Shown here piece by piece: positions 38,228-49,443 of a DNA stretch of 64,000 nt. Both the position numbers and the translations under genes were made by a program. Below the pieces are notes generated by a model. That model ran no database searches and was not told the DNA's origin. It saw only the letters and a program-made list of their open reading frames with translations. The DNA comes from Methanococcus voltae (GTDB lineage: Archaea > AGJL01 > Methanococci > Methanococcales > Methanococcaceae). The DNA lies in the NCBI RefSeq assembly GCF_017875395.1, contig NZ_JAGGMO010000001.1, forward strand, positions 186,001-250,000. The letters are read 5' to 3'. Each line of letters begins with the position of its first letter. The first letter of the stretch is position 1.

Positions 38228-39100
38228 TTATAAAACAAAATAAGTACCCAAATATATTAATTTAGAAACCCATTTATTTAAATTATTGAACAATTCATCC
38301 ATATTTTCATAATATTCAAAATCCATATAAAATACGTAAGTTCCTAATTTTGTTTTAGAAGGTCTAGATTCAATTCGTGATAAATCGATATTAAGCTTTT
38401 TAAATTCGCCTAATACGTCATATAAACTTCCTGCCCTATTTTCTTTCAATTCCAATATTACAGTGGACTTTACTCTTTTTAAATCGTCTATTCCAAAGTT
38501 AATATCTTTTATGTATTCCTTATTTTGCTTTTTTGAAATTAATAAAAATCTTGTTTGGTTATTTTTATAATCCTGTATGTTTTTATCCAGTATGTTTAAA
38601 TCGTATATTTCAGCATTAGCCTCTGAACAGATTGCAGAAAGTCCATCGTCTTGTTTTTCTGCAATAGTTTTTGCAGAAAGTGCCGTACTTTCCATTGTTT
38701 CAGTTACCCAGTGATTAGAATTGATATAATTTCTACATTGTGCTAGTGCTTGAGGATGCGATAAAACTCTTTTTATAGTATTTTTATCATTTGATGTAGA
38801 AACTAAAGCATGTTCTATATTAATATCTATTTCTGCCAATATATTGACGTTTGTTTCCATTAACAAATCTTGTGTTAATGTTACAGAGCCTTCAATGGAA
38901 TTTTCCGAAGGAACTACGCCATAAACTAAGTTATTGTCATCATGCTTTGAAGTATCTAATTTTTCTAATTTTTCTAATTTTTCAAAGATTTCATTTATAG
39001 AATTACAGTAGATAATTTCTTCGGAATTTTTTAAATGTCCTGCAAATAATTTAGCCGCTTTTTCACTATAACTGCCCATAGGTCCGAGACAATATATCAT
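38228..39100 (-). CDS. pheA: prephenate dehydratase
   Basis: This 290-residue enzyme makes phenylpyruvate from prephenate. The N-terminal catalytic part shows YCLGPMGSYSEKAA, VVPSENSIEGSVTLTQDLL and the catalytic Thr region NNQTRFLLISKK. A C-terminal ACT domain reads TVILELKENRAGSLYDVLGE then LSRIESRPSKTKLGTYVFYM with the ESRP phenylalanine-binding motif. An EKLEKLEKLD repeat interrupts the region after residue 40. GGTGTAACC precedes the ATG. Confidence 0.95.
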   Translation of the reverse strand: MIYCLGPMGSYSEKAAKLFAGHLKNSEEIIYCNSINEIFEKLEKLEKLDTSKHDDNNLVYGVVPSENSIEGSVTLTQDLLMETNVNILAEIDINIEHALVSTSNDKNTIKRVLSHPQALAQCRNYINSNHWVTETMESTALSAKTIAEKQDDGLSAICSEANAEIYDLNILDKNIQDYKNNQTRFLLISKKQNKEYIKDINFGIDDLKRVKSTVILELKENRAGSLYDVLGEFKKLNIDLSRIESRPSKTKLGTYVFYMDFEYYENMDELFNNLNKWVSKLIYLGTYFVL

Positions 39101-39127
39101 GGTTACACCACATTATAATAATTTATA

Positions 39128-39916
39128 TTACTCCTTTTTTAGCTGAATTAATAAGAATTGACCGTTTAAATTTAATTTTGAGTTTAATTTAGATTTAGAT
39201 ATTTTATCATTATATCTTAAAGATAATTTAAGTACTTTATTTAATAAAAAATTTGGCAAAATCTTAAAGAGTGGGTGAACAAAATAAAAAGTTTCAAAAT
39301 GCTCAATTTTTAAAGTCGAGACATTGTGATTTGATTTATTGTAATTCGATACATAATTTTTAAAAGTTCCTAGATTTAAAAGATTGTGTTTTACTTTCCA
39401 ATCTGTGAATATATCCTCATTGATAGATGAATCTTTGTTTACAACAATTATTAATGCTGTACCATCTTTTTTTAATAGCCTTGTTAGTTCATTTAAAGCT
39501 TTAGTTACATTTACATGCTCTAGAACGTTTATACATAATATAGTATTTGCACATTCATTCATTAAGGGCAAATCTTCTATATTAGCACATAACAGATTAT
39601 TAGAATTTATATTAGTATTATTTTTAAAAATATTCAACAGCTGTTGGGAAAAATCTATATATAAAGTATCTAAATCTTTTGTAAGATTATAAAAAGAACC
39701 ATACCCGCAACCACAATCAATTATTGGTTCTTTCAATTTTAAAGTACCGTTTTGCTTGTTTTTATTAACAATATTAAAAATAAGATCTTCTTCGTGTTTC
39801 ATTATACTTTTTACGTAATTTGGGTAGTTTTCTACCTTCCAATTATCATAAAAATCTTTTACATTTTCAGAATCATTTGAATTAATTTTTTGGTTATTTT
39901 TGTCTTTAATGCACAT
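39128..39916 (-). CDS. class I SAM-dependent methyltransferase
   Basis: This 262-residue protein has motif I IIDCGCGYGSFYNL, an acidic motif II (YIDFSQQLL), ANIEDLPLMNECANTILCINV and the following LEHVNVTKALNELTRLLKKDG, the methyltransferase-11 type pattern. Substrate unknown. It ends 27 bases before the pheA start, so the two may be co-transcribed. GTGAGATT precedes the ATG. Asn- and Lys-rich ends suggest lineage drift. Confidence 0.85.
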   Translation of the reverse strand: MCIKDKNNQKINSNDSENVKDFYDNWKVENYPNYVKSIMKHEEDLIFNIVNKNKQNGTLKLKEPIIDCGCGYGSFYNLTKDLDTLYIDFSQQLLNIFKNNTNINSNNLLCANIEDLPLMNECANTILCINVLEHVNVTKALNELTRLLKKDGTALIIVVNKDSSINEDIFTDWKVKHNLLNLGTFKNYVSNYNKSNHNVSTLKIEHFETFYFVHPLFKILPNFLLNKVLKLSLRYNDKISKSKLNSKLNLNGQFLLIQLKKE

Positions 39917-40022
39917 AATCTCACAAAAAATATGACATAATATAAATTAAATGTCAAATATTAAATATTATATAAAAATTATATAAAATTATATAAAAAT
40001 ATAGAAATTAATAGTATATTAT

Positions 40023-40319
40023 TTAAATTACTTCACATTTTAAGCCATAAACTATAGTGCCTTCAGGAAATAAATTTTTAATTTTGTCGACTATTTCATC
40101 CCTATTTTCATCAGATATTGTTTCGTTATCGCCCAATTCTTTGTCTAATGAAAAGCCAGTTCTATGATAATAGGTATTTTCCATTATCATCGCCACTTCA
40201 GGGAATTCTAACGAAACTACCCTAGATTCCTCGCCTAAAATGCCAACAATATCTTTCAAGATATTTTCAAAATCAATTATTTCTTTATTGTAAAAAACAC
40301 CATCAATCATCAATTTCAT
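40023..40319 (-). CDS. 98-residue hypothetical protein
   Basis: This small acidic protein (MKLMIDGVFYNKEIIDFENI) has a central RVVSLEFPEVAMIMENTYYH and a C-terminal strand GTIVYGLKCEVI. I do not recognise the family. The start has a perfect GGTGATTTT site. It sits upstream of the methyltransferase gene on the same strand and 200 bases after the methanogenesis marker 2 gene. Confidence 0.65.
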   Translation of the reverse strand: MKLMIDGVFYNKEIIDFENILKDIVGILGEESRVVSLEFPEVAMIMENTYYHRTGFSLDKELGDNETISDENRDEIVDKIKNLFPEGTIVYGLKCEVI

Positions 40320-40518
40320 AAAATCACCGAAATTTAGATATTTTAAATTATATTAATTGAGTTATAATTATTCTAAGAATAATTTAATGTATATTTGAAT
40401 AAATCACAAGAATTTACAAACAATATTAAAAATAAAGTAATAATGTAATATAATATGTAAAAAATTAGAGAGTATGTTGAAAATTATTTTGGTATATTTT
40501 ATTTTGGTATATTTTATA

Positions 40519-41502
40519 TTAGCAACCACATATATATTCCTTTTCAAAATCATATAACAATTCTTTATCGTTTTTATCATTTGTTATGTAGTATTTTTTA
40601 TCAGCCCTAACTTCCCCACATACTTCAGCGGTAATGTTTACATCTTCCAAAGTACGTTTTAATCCGTTAACATTGCTTTCATTCGTAGTAAATACGAAAG
40701 CACTACCGGGGTACATATTTAACCATTGTGACATTGGTATATCGTCATTTCTTGGTATTTTATCCACATTTACTGTTGCTCCTTTCTTTGAAACTTCCAA
40801 AAGCATTCCTAAAGTCCCCAAAGCTCCAGGATTACTTATATCTTTACAAGCGTTTGCAAGCTTATTTTCCCCTATCTCTACTAAAGACTTTAATTGAGAC
40901 CTTACAAGTTGCTTAGATTTCATAGACGTTGTATCCCAGTTTAAAGAAAAGTCTTCGTGTGCTTTTCCATCTATATCATAAGCAAAAACTATTTTATCGC
41001 CTACTTTTGCAGAATCGCTTCTTAATACAGAATCTCTCCTAACAGTACCAGTTATTGAAATGTCTAATACATTACATTGTGCATCCGGGTGTGTATGCCC
41101 CCCAACTACAGGAATGCCGAATTTTTTAACACCGTCTTTTAAACCTTTTAAAAGGTCTTTTCCCATTTCTAAGTTTTTTATGCCGATTATATTAGTCATT
41201 CCAATTGATTTGCCCCCCATGGCTGCAATATCATTTGCATTTACTAGAACAGAACAGTAACCTGCCCAATAAGGGTTTTTTTCCAATAATCTTCCCCATA
41301 TTCCATCAGCTGCCAAAAGAATTGCGTTTTCGTCGTCATAACCAATAATTGCTGCATCGTCCCCAAAATCAGCAATGATTTCAAAATCATAATCACAGTC
41401 TTCGGTGTTAAATTTAAAATTATTAACAACATTCTTTATTTCCTTTTTACGAGTTACTCCCTCAAAAGTCTTTACTAAATTAACTACGCTTTTTAAATCC
41501 AT
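40519..41502 (-). CDS. methanogenesis marker protein 2 (AIR synthase-related)
   Basis: This 327-residue protein of the PurM/HypE/SelD/ThiL superfamily occurs in nearly all methanogens with unknown function. The N-terminal VNLVKTFEGVTRKKEI is characteristic. Superfamily motifs: FGDDAAIIGYDDENAILLAA, VNANDIAAMGGKSIGMTNI, VGGHTHPDAQCNVLDISITG and KDISNPGALGTLGMLLE. These predict ATP and magnesium binding with a phosphate-transfer or amidine-forming reaction. A terminal CGC is notable. GGGCGATTTTAT precedes the ATG. Confidence 0.85.
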   Translation of the reverse strand: MDLKSVVNLVKTFEGVTRKKEIKNVVNNFKFNTEDCDYDFEIIADFGDDAAIIGYDDENAILLAADGIWGRLLEKNPYWAGYCSVLVNANDIAAMGGKSIGMTNIIGIKNLEMGKDLLKGLKDGVKKFGIPVVGGHTHPDAQCNVLDISITGTVRRDSVLRSDSAKVGDKIVFAYDIDGKAHEDFSLNWDTTSMKSKQLVRSQLKSLVEIGENKLANACKDISNPGALGTLGMLLEVSKKGATVNVDKIPRNDDIPMSQWLNMYPGSAFVFTTNESNVNGLKRTLEDVNITAEVCGEVRADKKYYITNDKNDKELLYDFEKEYICGC

Positions 41503-41799
41503 ATAAAATCGCCCAATAATAGTTGATACTATCCGATAATTAAATTATAATTAATTATAATTAATTATAATTATTTATTCATTTTTTATCTAATATTCTT
41601 TTTTTCTTATTATTTATTAATCTATTGATTTAAAATAACTTTAGAAATTTTAAAAATATATGTAAAAAAATAAATAATATTATTTTAGGATATACTGTTG
41701 TTACATTTATTACATTTATTACATTATTTTGCAGTTATTGACACTATGAATATATTTTTAATTAATGATATTACTTTTTATCAAGTATTATATTATAAT

Positions 41800-43047
41800 T
41801 TATTTATTATTATATTTTTCATAAGAATCTCTTAAGAGTTCGATAACTGGCAATTTTTTGCCGGAAAGATATTCAATACATGCCCCACCACCGGTGCTGA
41901 TGTGGTCGATTTTGTTTGAAAGTCCTATTTTTTCAGTTGCTGCAGATAAGTGACCCCCACCAATTATTGAAAAAGCTTCTGAATTAGCTATACTTTCAAT
42001 TAATGATTTAGTACCTGCCATGAAGTTAGGGTCCTCAAATACACCTGCGGGACCATTTGCTACAATAACTCTTGCATTTTTCAACTCTTCTTCATAAATT
42101 GCCATGGTTTTTCTACCCATATCGAATATTGGGTAGTTTATAGGGTCATTTTCATTTAATTCTCTTTCTACTCTTTCGTTGTTGATGTTTAAAGCAACAT
42201 CTACAGGTGTCAATATTTTGTTTCCGTACTTGATTAATAATCCTTTTGCGATGTCGATTTGGTCCTTATAACCCATTTTTTCAATTGTATCAACATTAGC
42301 GCCGATATCATAACCTTTAGCTTTTAAAAATATATTTGCTACAATACCACTTGTTAAAACTTTGTCTGCGATATCTTTTTTAAGAACGTTGTCGATAACT
42401 TCGATACTATCGTCAGCTTTAGCGCCACCTACTGCGTATACACATGGTTTTTCAGGGTCATTTAATGCCTTGTTCAAACTTTGCAATTCTTTTTCTAAAA
42501 TCCTACCTGCCAACATTGGCATGTAGTATGCAAAGCCTACTAAAGAAGGTTGAGCCCTGTGTGCTGCTGCAAAAGCGTCATTTATAAAATAATCAAAAAA
42601 AGGTGCCAATTTTGAAATTGCAATGGTATTTGCTTGCTTTTCAGGAGTTATATTTTCCCATTTCTTCCATTCTGACATGACTTCTTCTGCTAAAAATCTG
42701 AAGTTTTCAAGCATTAAAATCTCGCCACTTTCTAAGTTTTTGATTTCTTCGATTACATTAGTACAAATTATTGAATCGATAAATTTTACAGGATAGTTTA
42801 AAACTTCTGACAATTTTTTTGAGTGTTGCTCAAGCGATATGTAGTCATTTTTACCAGGTCTACTTTGGTGTGCGATAATAACTATCTTCGAACCTTTTTT
42901 AACTAAATCACATATTGTATCTTTACAAGCCTCTATTCTTGTAAGGTCGGTTATTTCCTTTGTCGAAGGGTCGATAGGGCTATTAATATCTACTCTTAAA
43001 GCTACAGTCTTATTTTTTAAATCAAAGTCATCTATCGTATAATACAT
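41800..43047 (-). CDS. pgk: phosphoglycerate kinase
   Basis: This 415-residue glycolytic/gluconeogenic enzyme has all expected motifs: [17 protein letters not shown] near the N-terminus, [67 protein letters not shown] and [16 protein letters not shown]. The start at 43047 ([14 protein letters not shown]) follows GGTGACGATA. A frame extends 42 codons upstream to 43173, but that part is low-complexity and lacks a site. Confidence 0.96.
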   Translation of the reverse strand: MYYTIDDFDLKNKTVALRVDINSPIDPSTKEITDLTRIEACKDTICDLVKKGSKIVIIAHQSRPGKNDYISLEQHSKKLSEVLNYPVKFIDSIICTNVIEEIKNLESGEILMLENFRFLAEEVMSEWKKWENITPEKQANTIAISKLAPFFDYFINDAFAAAHRAQPSLVGFAYYMPMLAGRILEKELQSLNKALNDPEKPCVYAVGGAKADDSIEVIDNVLKKDIADKVLTSGIVANIFLKAKGYDIGANVDTIEKMGYKDQIDIAKGLLIKYGNKILTPVDVALNINNERVERELNENDPINYPIFDMGRKTMAIYEEELKNARVIVANGPAGVFEDPNFMAGTKSLIESIANSEAFSIIGGGHLSAATEKIGLSNKIDHISTGGGACIEYLSGKKLPVIELLRDSYEKYNNK

Positions 43048-43445
43048 ATTATCGTCACCAATTACTTTATTATATTTTTTTGTATCTTGTATCTTGTATC
43101 TTTGTATCCTTATTTGTTGTATATTTTGTGTTTCTAATCGTTTTTTAATTTCGTTTTTAATAACATTCGCCATATTAATTTATGTTACTATGATATACCA
43201 TTATAATAATTAAATCACTTATATATAATTATGTAGAATTGTATGAAAGTAAGATTAAAGATTTAATATTTTATTTTATACTCAGTATGATTTTTTAATA
43301 AATATAAAAATTCAATCAAAAAAGATATATAAAAATAAACATAAAAGATATATTGATTTCAAAAAAATTAATAATATAATCATATAATACTAAAAAAATG
43401 GGCATATATATAAGTTATTTAAATTCTAACCTTAGGAGGTTGAAT
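43048..43445. other. divergent spacer between pgk and sepF
   Basis: 398 AT-rich bases with promoters for both genes. Nothing else recognised. GGAGG at 43436-43440 precedes sepF. Confidence 0.5.
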
Positions 43446-43952
43446 ATGTTAAGAAAAATAAAAAGAATATTTGTTGGCAATAAAGAATTACCTGCTCAAG
43501 TACCTATAAAAGAGGAAGAGTATGTTATATACGGAGACCAGAAAAAAGAATTAGCAACAAAATCTGATGAAATCCCTAAGCAAGCGATGATAGTAAGCGA
43601 TGAAGTAAAGCCGGAAGTTCAAGAAACAGTGGCTGTTCCTGAAGAAAAAATAAAAATCGTAACTGAAAAAATAAACCCTAAAATGATAATAGCAAGGATA
43701 AAATCGCCTGAGGACTTTGAATACCTTAAGGATAGACTAAATAGGGAAATATATGATGTATTCATCATAAATCTTGAAGAAGTTCCTATTGAAGCTATTA
43801 TTAAGCAATTCTCAGACTTTAGAAAATACCTTGAAACACTAGGCTATAACTTAGGTGGTTTAAGCGAAAATATCATATTAGCATACAGAGATGAAGTAGA
43901 TTTGGATAAATACGTTTCAGATGCTATTGGTAAAAAAATGGTGGAACAATAA
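43446..43952 (+). CDS. sepF: cell division protein SepF (archaeal)
   Basis: This 168-residue protein anchors FtsZ to the membrane in archaea. It begins with an amphipathic membrane-binding helix, MLRKIKRIFVG, then a flexible acidic linker (about 70 residues). The C-terminal SepF (former DUF552) domain reads KMIIARIKSPEDFEYLKDRL, YDVFIINLEEVPIEA, and FRKYLETLGYNLGGLSENII. The start at 43446 has the strong site GGAGGTTGAAT. The stop overlaps the adenylate kinase start (TAATG). Confidence 0.92.
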   Translation: MLRKIKRIFVGNKELPAQVPIKEEEYVIYGDQKKELATKSDEIPKQAMIVSDEVKPEVQETVAVPEEKIKIVTEKINPKMIIARIKSPEDFEYLKDRLNREIYDVFIINLEEVPIEAIIKQFSDFRKYLETLGYNLGGLSENIILAYRDEVDLDKYVSDAIGKKMVEQ

Positions 43953-44518
43953 TGATTGCAATAACTGGTACGCCAGGTGTTGGAAAATCAACTGTTTCAA
44001 AAGTATTTTGTGAAGTACAAGACTGTAATTTATATGATATAACCAAAATTGTTAAGGAAAATGGATTATATTATGAAAAAGATGAATCTTTAGATTCTTA
44101 TGTTGTTAATTTCGATAAATTAAAAGAATTTTTTGAAAAGGAATTTATTTCCAATGAAAAAAATAAATCAAATAAAAGTGTTGTTATTGAAGGGCATGTT
44201 AGCCAACATCTTGAACTTGATTATGATTATATAATCGTACTAAGGTGCGAACCTAAAATCATTGAGGAAAGACTTAAAAAAAGAGGCTATTCGGAAAGTA
44301 AGGTTCATGAAAATGTTGAAGCAGAAATAATGGACGTTTGTTTGATTGAAGCATTGGAAAGTGCTCAAAACAATGAAAATATAAAAATTCATGAAATAGA
44401 TTGTACAAACAAAAACCCGGATGAAGTAGTTAAGGAAATGATTACTGCAATTTCCACCAATAATTTAGCATATGGAACTGTTAGTTGGCTTGAAATGTAT
44501 TTTGATTATTTACAATGA
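43952..44518 (+). CDS. adenylate kinase family protein (AK6/Fap7-like)
   Basis: This 188-residue P-loop nucleotide kinase has GTPGVGKSTVSKVF at residues 5-18. IEGHVSQHLELDYDYIIVLRC is the Walker B and substrate region; RLKKRGYSESKVHENVEAEIM is the lid/LID-like AK6 signature. The eukaryotic relatives act in 40S ribosome maturation; archaeal members are annotated as putative adenylate kinases. Coupled to sepF by a TAATG overlap. Confidence 0.9.
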   Translation: MIAITGTPGVGKSTVSKVFCEVQDCNLYDITKIVKENGLYYEKDESLDSYVVNFDKLKEFFEKEFISNEKNKSNKSVVIEGHVSQHLELDYDYIIVLRCEPKIIEERLKKRGYSESKVHENVEAEIMDVCLIEALESAQNNENIKIHEIDCTNKNPDEVVKEMITAISTNNLAYGTVSWLEMYFDYLQ

Positions 44519-44595
44519 TAATTAGATTTTTAAGTCCATTACTTTTATTTTTTATATTATTTTATATTAATTCGATATTAATTTCAGGTTATTTT

Positions 44596-46074
<1,479 letters not shown>

Positions 46075-46116
46075 GATTTCACCGGCTTAATTTTAGTAAT
46101 GAGTTACGTGTTTAGT

Positions 46117-46872
46117 TTAATTATTACTATTACTATTACTATTACTATTATTATTATTATTATTATGTGATTTACAATAGCTACAGAGTTTATAATCATT
46201 ATAAGTGTTATTTATATTTGAAATATTGAAATAAGTTTTATTTATTATTTTTTTACCATACGGGCAATTTTCTAAGGTATGATATACTTTTGAAGAAGAT
46301 TTTAAACTAAGATATGCCAAAACTGACGATTCATTTTTATCGTTATTAGTATTTTTAGGATTATTTGTAGTATTATCGCTATTAATATCGTTATTTTTAG
46401 TATTATCGTTGTTACTGCGAATAACATTGTCATATGTTTGCGAACTATTTGCTTTGGAAATTATTTTTAAGTCATTCGTATTTTTTAGGTAAATTATATT
46501 GTAACCCATATAATTAGTAATTTTACCAATAACTTCTATTTTATCACCCAATGTGATATTACTATTATATATGTAAAGATTATACTCAGATTTTAAATTA
46601 TTCTCCGGATAAATAATTAATGAATTTTTATAGTCCTTATTTTTCATGTTATTCATAAAATTTGTATATTTATCATTTTGGCATATTTTTATTTTATAAG
46701 TGGCTTTTTCAGAGATATAATCTACAAAATACACCGTTCCAGTAGTTTTTACATAATCTCCAGAGTTTAATTCTGATATACTTTTAACATCTGGTTCTAA
46801 AGTGATATTAATCAATAAAAAACCGGATAAAATCATTATAATACATAAAAATCTTATAAAATTATTATTCAT
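46117..46872 (-). CDS. secreted/anchored OB-fold-like protein, Asn-rich
   Basis: This protein of about 251 residues has one N-terminal membrane segment (FIRFLCIIMILSGFLLINIT). An OB-fold-like domain follows (LNSGDYVKTTGTVYFVDYIS, then LGDKIEVIGKITNYMGYNII). After an Asn/Asp linker, the C-terminus holds KVYHTLENCPYGKKI and YKLCSYCKSH, a Cys/His arrangement like Ada-type or nuclease-associated metal sites, then a (Ser/Asn) tail. Start at 46872 is preferred (GGTTCT); the first ATG at 46890 is possible. It precedes the TctA-like gene and may work with it. Confidence 0.7.
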   Translation of the reverse strand: MNNNFIRFLCIIMILSGFLLINITLEPDVKSISELNSGDYVKTTGTVYFVDYISEKATYKIKICQNDKYTNFMNNMKNKDYKNSLIIYPENNLKSEYNLYIYNSNITLGDKIEVIGKITNYMGYNIIYLKNTNDLKIISKANSSQTYDNVIRSNNDNTKNNDINSDNTTNNPKNTNNDKNESSVLAYLSLKSSSKVYHTLENCPYGKKIINKTYFNISNINNTYNDYKLCSYCKSHNNNNNNSNSNSNSNN

Positions 46873-47318
46873 AGAACCAACATCTAGCAATTTATCATAA
46901 GTTTAATAAGTTTATTTAGAGTTTAATTCCAAATTATCTCTTTTATTATATATTATATTTTTGTTGACATTAATAGATACATAATATATATGCTAAAAAT
47001 TTATGAGTGGCCATATTGAGGTTAATGTGATATTTGTGTCAAATGTATATTAATTAATCTAATACCATTTTATACATTAGATTACCTAAACACTACTTTT
47101 ATATATTATATCTGCAAAAATATTATTTGGCTATATTTGTTAAAATAACATATATACAATATAAAAAATAAATAGTTTTGATGAGTCTATTATCGAAATA
47201 TTAAATTGTATTAGAACATCTAATATAATTATTGATATTAGATTAATTAATAATACGGTATCATTCGATACGTGAATTTCAATAAATTATAATGTTAAAA
47301 AATTTTTAAAGTGAAAAA
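46873..47318. other. divergent spacer with hairpin before YeeE module
   Basis: 446 AT-rich bases. A hairpin at 47255-47273, ACGGTATC-ATTC-GATACGT with one bulged G, lies about 45 bases before the YeeE start, in the promoter or leader. Nothing else recognised. Confidence 0.4.
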
Positions 47319-47774
47319 ATGAAAATTACACCGGGAAAAGTTGGATTATTTGCAGGATTTTCAGCAATAATATTGGAAACTATTTTTAAAGTTACGCCAC
47401 CACCAGCATACGGTTTGTGTATTGCCTGCCACACAAGAGATTTAACAAATTGGATTGTTAATAACGCACTTGGAACCTCATTAGGTATGGCACCCGTTTC
47501 AAAAGCAATTCCTGTATTAACAGTAATTGGCGTAATTATAGGAGCTTTAGTAGCTGCAAAAGCAAATAACGATTTTAAATTAAGAACTACTCACAATATG
47601 ACTATTGGATTTATTTTAGGTCTTTTGGTTATAAACTTTGCATTATTAATGGGAGGATGTCCTGTTAGAATGGCTTTAAGAACTGCTTACGGAGATGTAA
47701 TAGCTTTAGTAGGTTTAGTATGTATAGCAATCGGAGTATACCTAGCTACAGAATTTTATTTAAAAAAGGCTTAA
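47319..47774 (+). CDS. YeeE/YedE family transporter, N-terminal half-like
   Basis: This 151-residue membrane protein has about four helices and belongs to the sulfur-transport (DUF395) family. Key pieces are YGLCIACHTRDLTNW near residue 30 and LLMGGCPVRMALRTAYGD near residue 108. The second is the GGCP-x-R motif with the Cys thought to handle thiosulfate, sulfide or selenium compounds. GTGAAAAA precedes the ATG. The second YeeE gene follows by 163 bases. Together they match the two repeats of long YeeE proteins. Confidence 0.88.
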   Translation: MKITPGKVGLFAGFSAIILETIFKVTPPPAYGLCIACHTRDLTNWIVNNALGTSLGMAPVSKAIPVLTVIGVIIGALVAAKANNDFKLRTTHNMTIGFILGLLVINFALLMGGCPVRMALRTAYGDVIALVGLVCIAIGVYLATEFYLKKA

Positions 47775-47937
47775 CTATCAGTCTTAATTAGGTCTTAAAT
47801 CTTAATTTTCTAGATTTTAGATGATTATTGGTTGAAAAACGTAATTCGTAAAAAAATAAAAAATAAAAAATATGATATAAAAAAATATAATATAAAAAAT
47901 AAAAATTTCAAAAAAATTTCAAAATATGGTGAAAAGA

Positions 47938-48420
47938 ATGTCAGAAGTTATAAACTGGCTTCCAGCAATTGGAACATTAATATTCGGAGCCATTATTGGA
48001 TACCTCGGACAAAGGTCTGCACTCTGTTTCTGTGGTGGTATTCGGGACATGATATTAATCAAAGATAGCTGGCTATTTAAGGGTTTAGTTGGATTTATTG
48101 GAGGGGCTCTTGTAACTGCAATAGTATTCAGCTTATTAGGTCAATTACCTACATTCCCATGGATAATTACAAAAGGACTTACCGCAATACCTGGAGATGC
48201 TGCAGGTAATCTCGGATTAATGCCTCACTTAATAGTTACCGTTATTGGCGGTATTGGCGTTGGTATCATATCAGTTATTCAAGGTGGCTGTCCATTTAGA
48301 AACTTAGTTATGGCTGGAGAAGGAAACAAAACAGCTATTGCTTACGTATTTGGTATGGTTGTAGGAGCAATTATATTCCACCAGTGGGTTGTAGCATTGG
48401 TTCAATCAATTTTAGCATAA
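47938..48420 (+). CDS. YeeE/YedE family transporter, second half
   Basis: This 160-residue, four-helix membrane protein is the other half of a split YeeE. The Cys motifs are QRSALCFCGGIRDMIL and QGGCPFRNLVMAGEG. The start at 47938 follows GGTGAAAAGA. Family members transport sulfur compounds, and YedE in selenium-using organisms has been proposed to carry selenium. Downstream DUF3343 supports a S/Se role. Confidence 0.88.
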   Translation: MSEVINWLPAIGTLIFGAIIGYLGQRSALCFCGGIRDMILIKDSWLFKGLVGFIGGALVTAIVFSLLGQLPTFPWIITKGLTAIPGDAAGNLGLMPHLIVTVIGGIGVGIISVIQGGCPFRNLVMAGEGNKTAIAYVFGMVVGAIIFHQWVVALVQSILA

Positions 48421-48671
48421 AACCGCTGAAAAAAATAAAAAAATAAAAAAATATATAAAAAATATCCCTATTTTATTCTTTTTAGAACTTAAATCTATAA
48501 AATTTCGTAACTTTTTTTATGAATAATCACTCATATAATATAAAATAACATATTTAATATATAATGCGGTAATGTACTAAAATAGAGTTTTATAAAGTTA
48601 TATAAAATTACATAGCATTGCTAAATATATTTTATTATTTACTATAGTACATGTGTCATCTGGTGAAAATT

Positions 48672-49259
48672 ATGATACTTAAAAAATTAAAAAATATCAT
48701 GTCCAAATCTGAATCAAAAGATGATAATAATTCCAAAGATAAAAAAAGCGAAAAATTATCTGGAAAAGGATTATTAATTTTTAAAAATGTTAAGGATACA
48801 ATAAACTCTGAAAAAACTCTGAAAAAGAAAAATTATGAGATTAAAGTGGTTGCACCCCCTGCAGAAGTTAGAGAAGGCTGTGACTTGGCATTGCAGTATG
48901 AAATAATAGAAAATGTTGAAATAATAAGAGAATTAAAAAACAACGGTATTGAAGTAGTTAAATCTATTTCCCTTGAAGAAACTATGTTACAACCAATCGA
49001 ACTTGTAAAAATTAAGAAGATTGGCGAGCATACGATGTATAGGTCTGGCAACATGAAAATAACATTGGATAAAAATGGCATAATATCCAATATTTCTGGA
49101 GGAGGTTGCCCCGATGTACCATATTTAACAATAAATTTGATGAATAGGCATATCTCAAAAATTCCTGAAAACGAGTATCCTAAAGAATTGGGGTATTCTT
49201 TATGTGCATATACACTCCATAAGGCATTTGAAAAAGCTAAAACACATAAACAAAATTAA
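48672..49259 (+). CDS. DUF3343-type S/Se carrier protein
   Basis: This 195-residue protein has a charged N-terminal segment, then a DUF3343 domain: KGLLIFKNVKDTINSEKTLK, IKVVAPPAEVREGCDLALQY with one Cys, and IIRELKNNGIEVVKSI. A C-terminal extension carries ISGGGCPDVPYLTINLMN and a helix. DUF3343 proteins are proposed sulfur or selenium carriers and often accompany YedE. The start at 48672 follows GGTGAAAATT. The C-terminal part is not usual in bacteria. Confidence 0.75.
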   Translation: MILKKLKNIMSKSESKDDNNSKDKKSEKLSGKGLLIFKNVKDTINSEKTLKKKNYEIKVVAPPAEVREGCDLALQYEIIENVEIIRELKNNGIEVVKSISLEETMLQPIELVKIKKIGEHTMYRSGNMKITLDKNGIISNISGGGCPDVPYLTINLMNRHISKIPENEYPKELGYSLCAYTLHKAFEKAKTHKQN

Positions 49260-49443
49260 AACGATAAGGCAATAAACATAAAATCAATTGAACATATTGG
49301 TTAAACCTATTGATTAAAATAAATTAAATAATATATTATCTATAATATGTAATCAATTATACTATAATATGGATAACAATTGAAAAAAATAAAATTAAAG
49401 TGCTAAATTATTAAAATATATTTAAAAGACATGTAGGGATATC

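Noticed and set aside
43048-43173. 42-codon N-terminal extension of pgk
   Set aside because: No ribosome site; the internal ATG at 43047 has GGTGACGATA and matches the normal Pgk N-terminus.
46117-46165. Phase variation by repeat slippage at the gene end
   Set aside because: The unit is a triplet or hexaplet in frame, so slippage would not switch the gene on or off.
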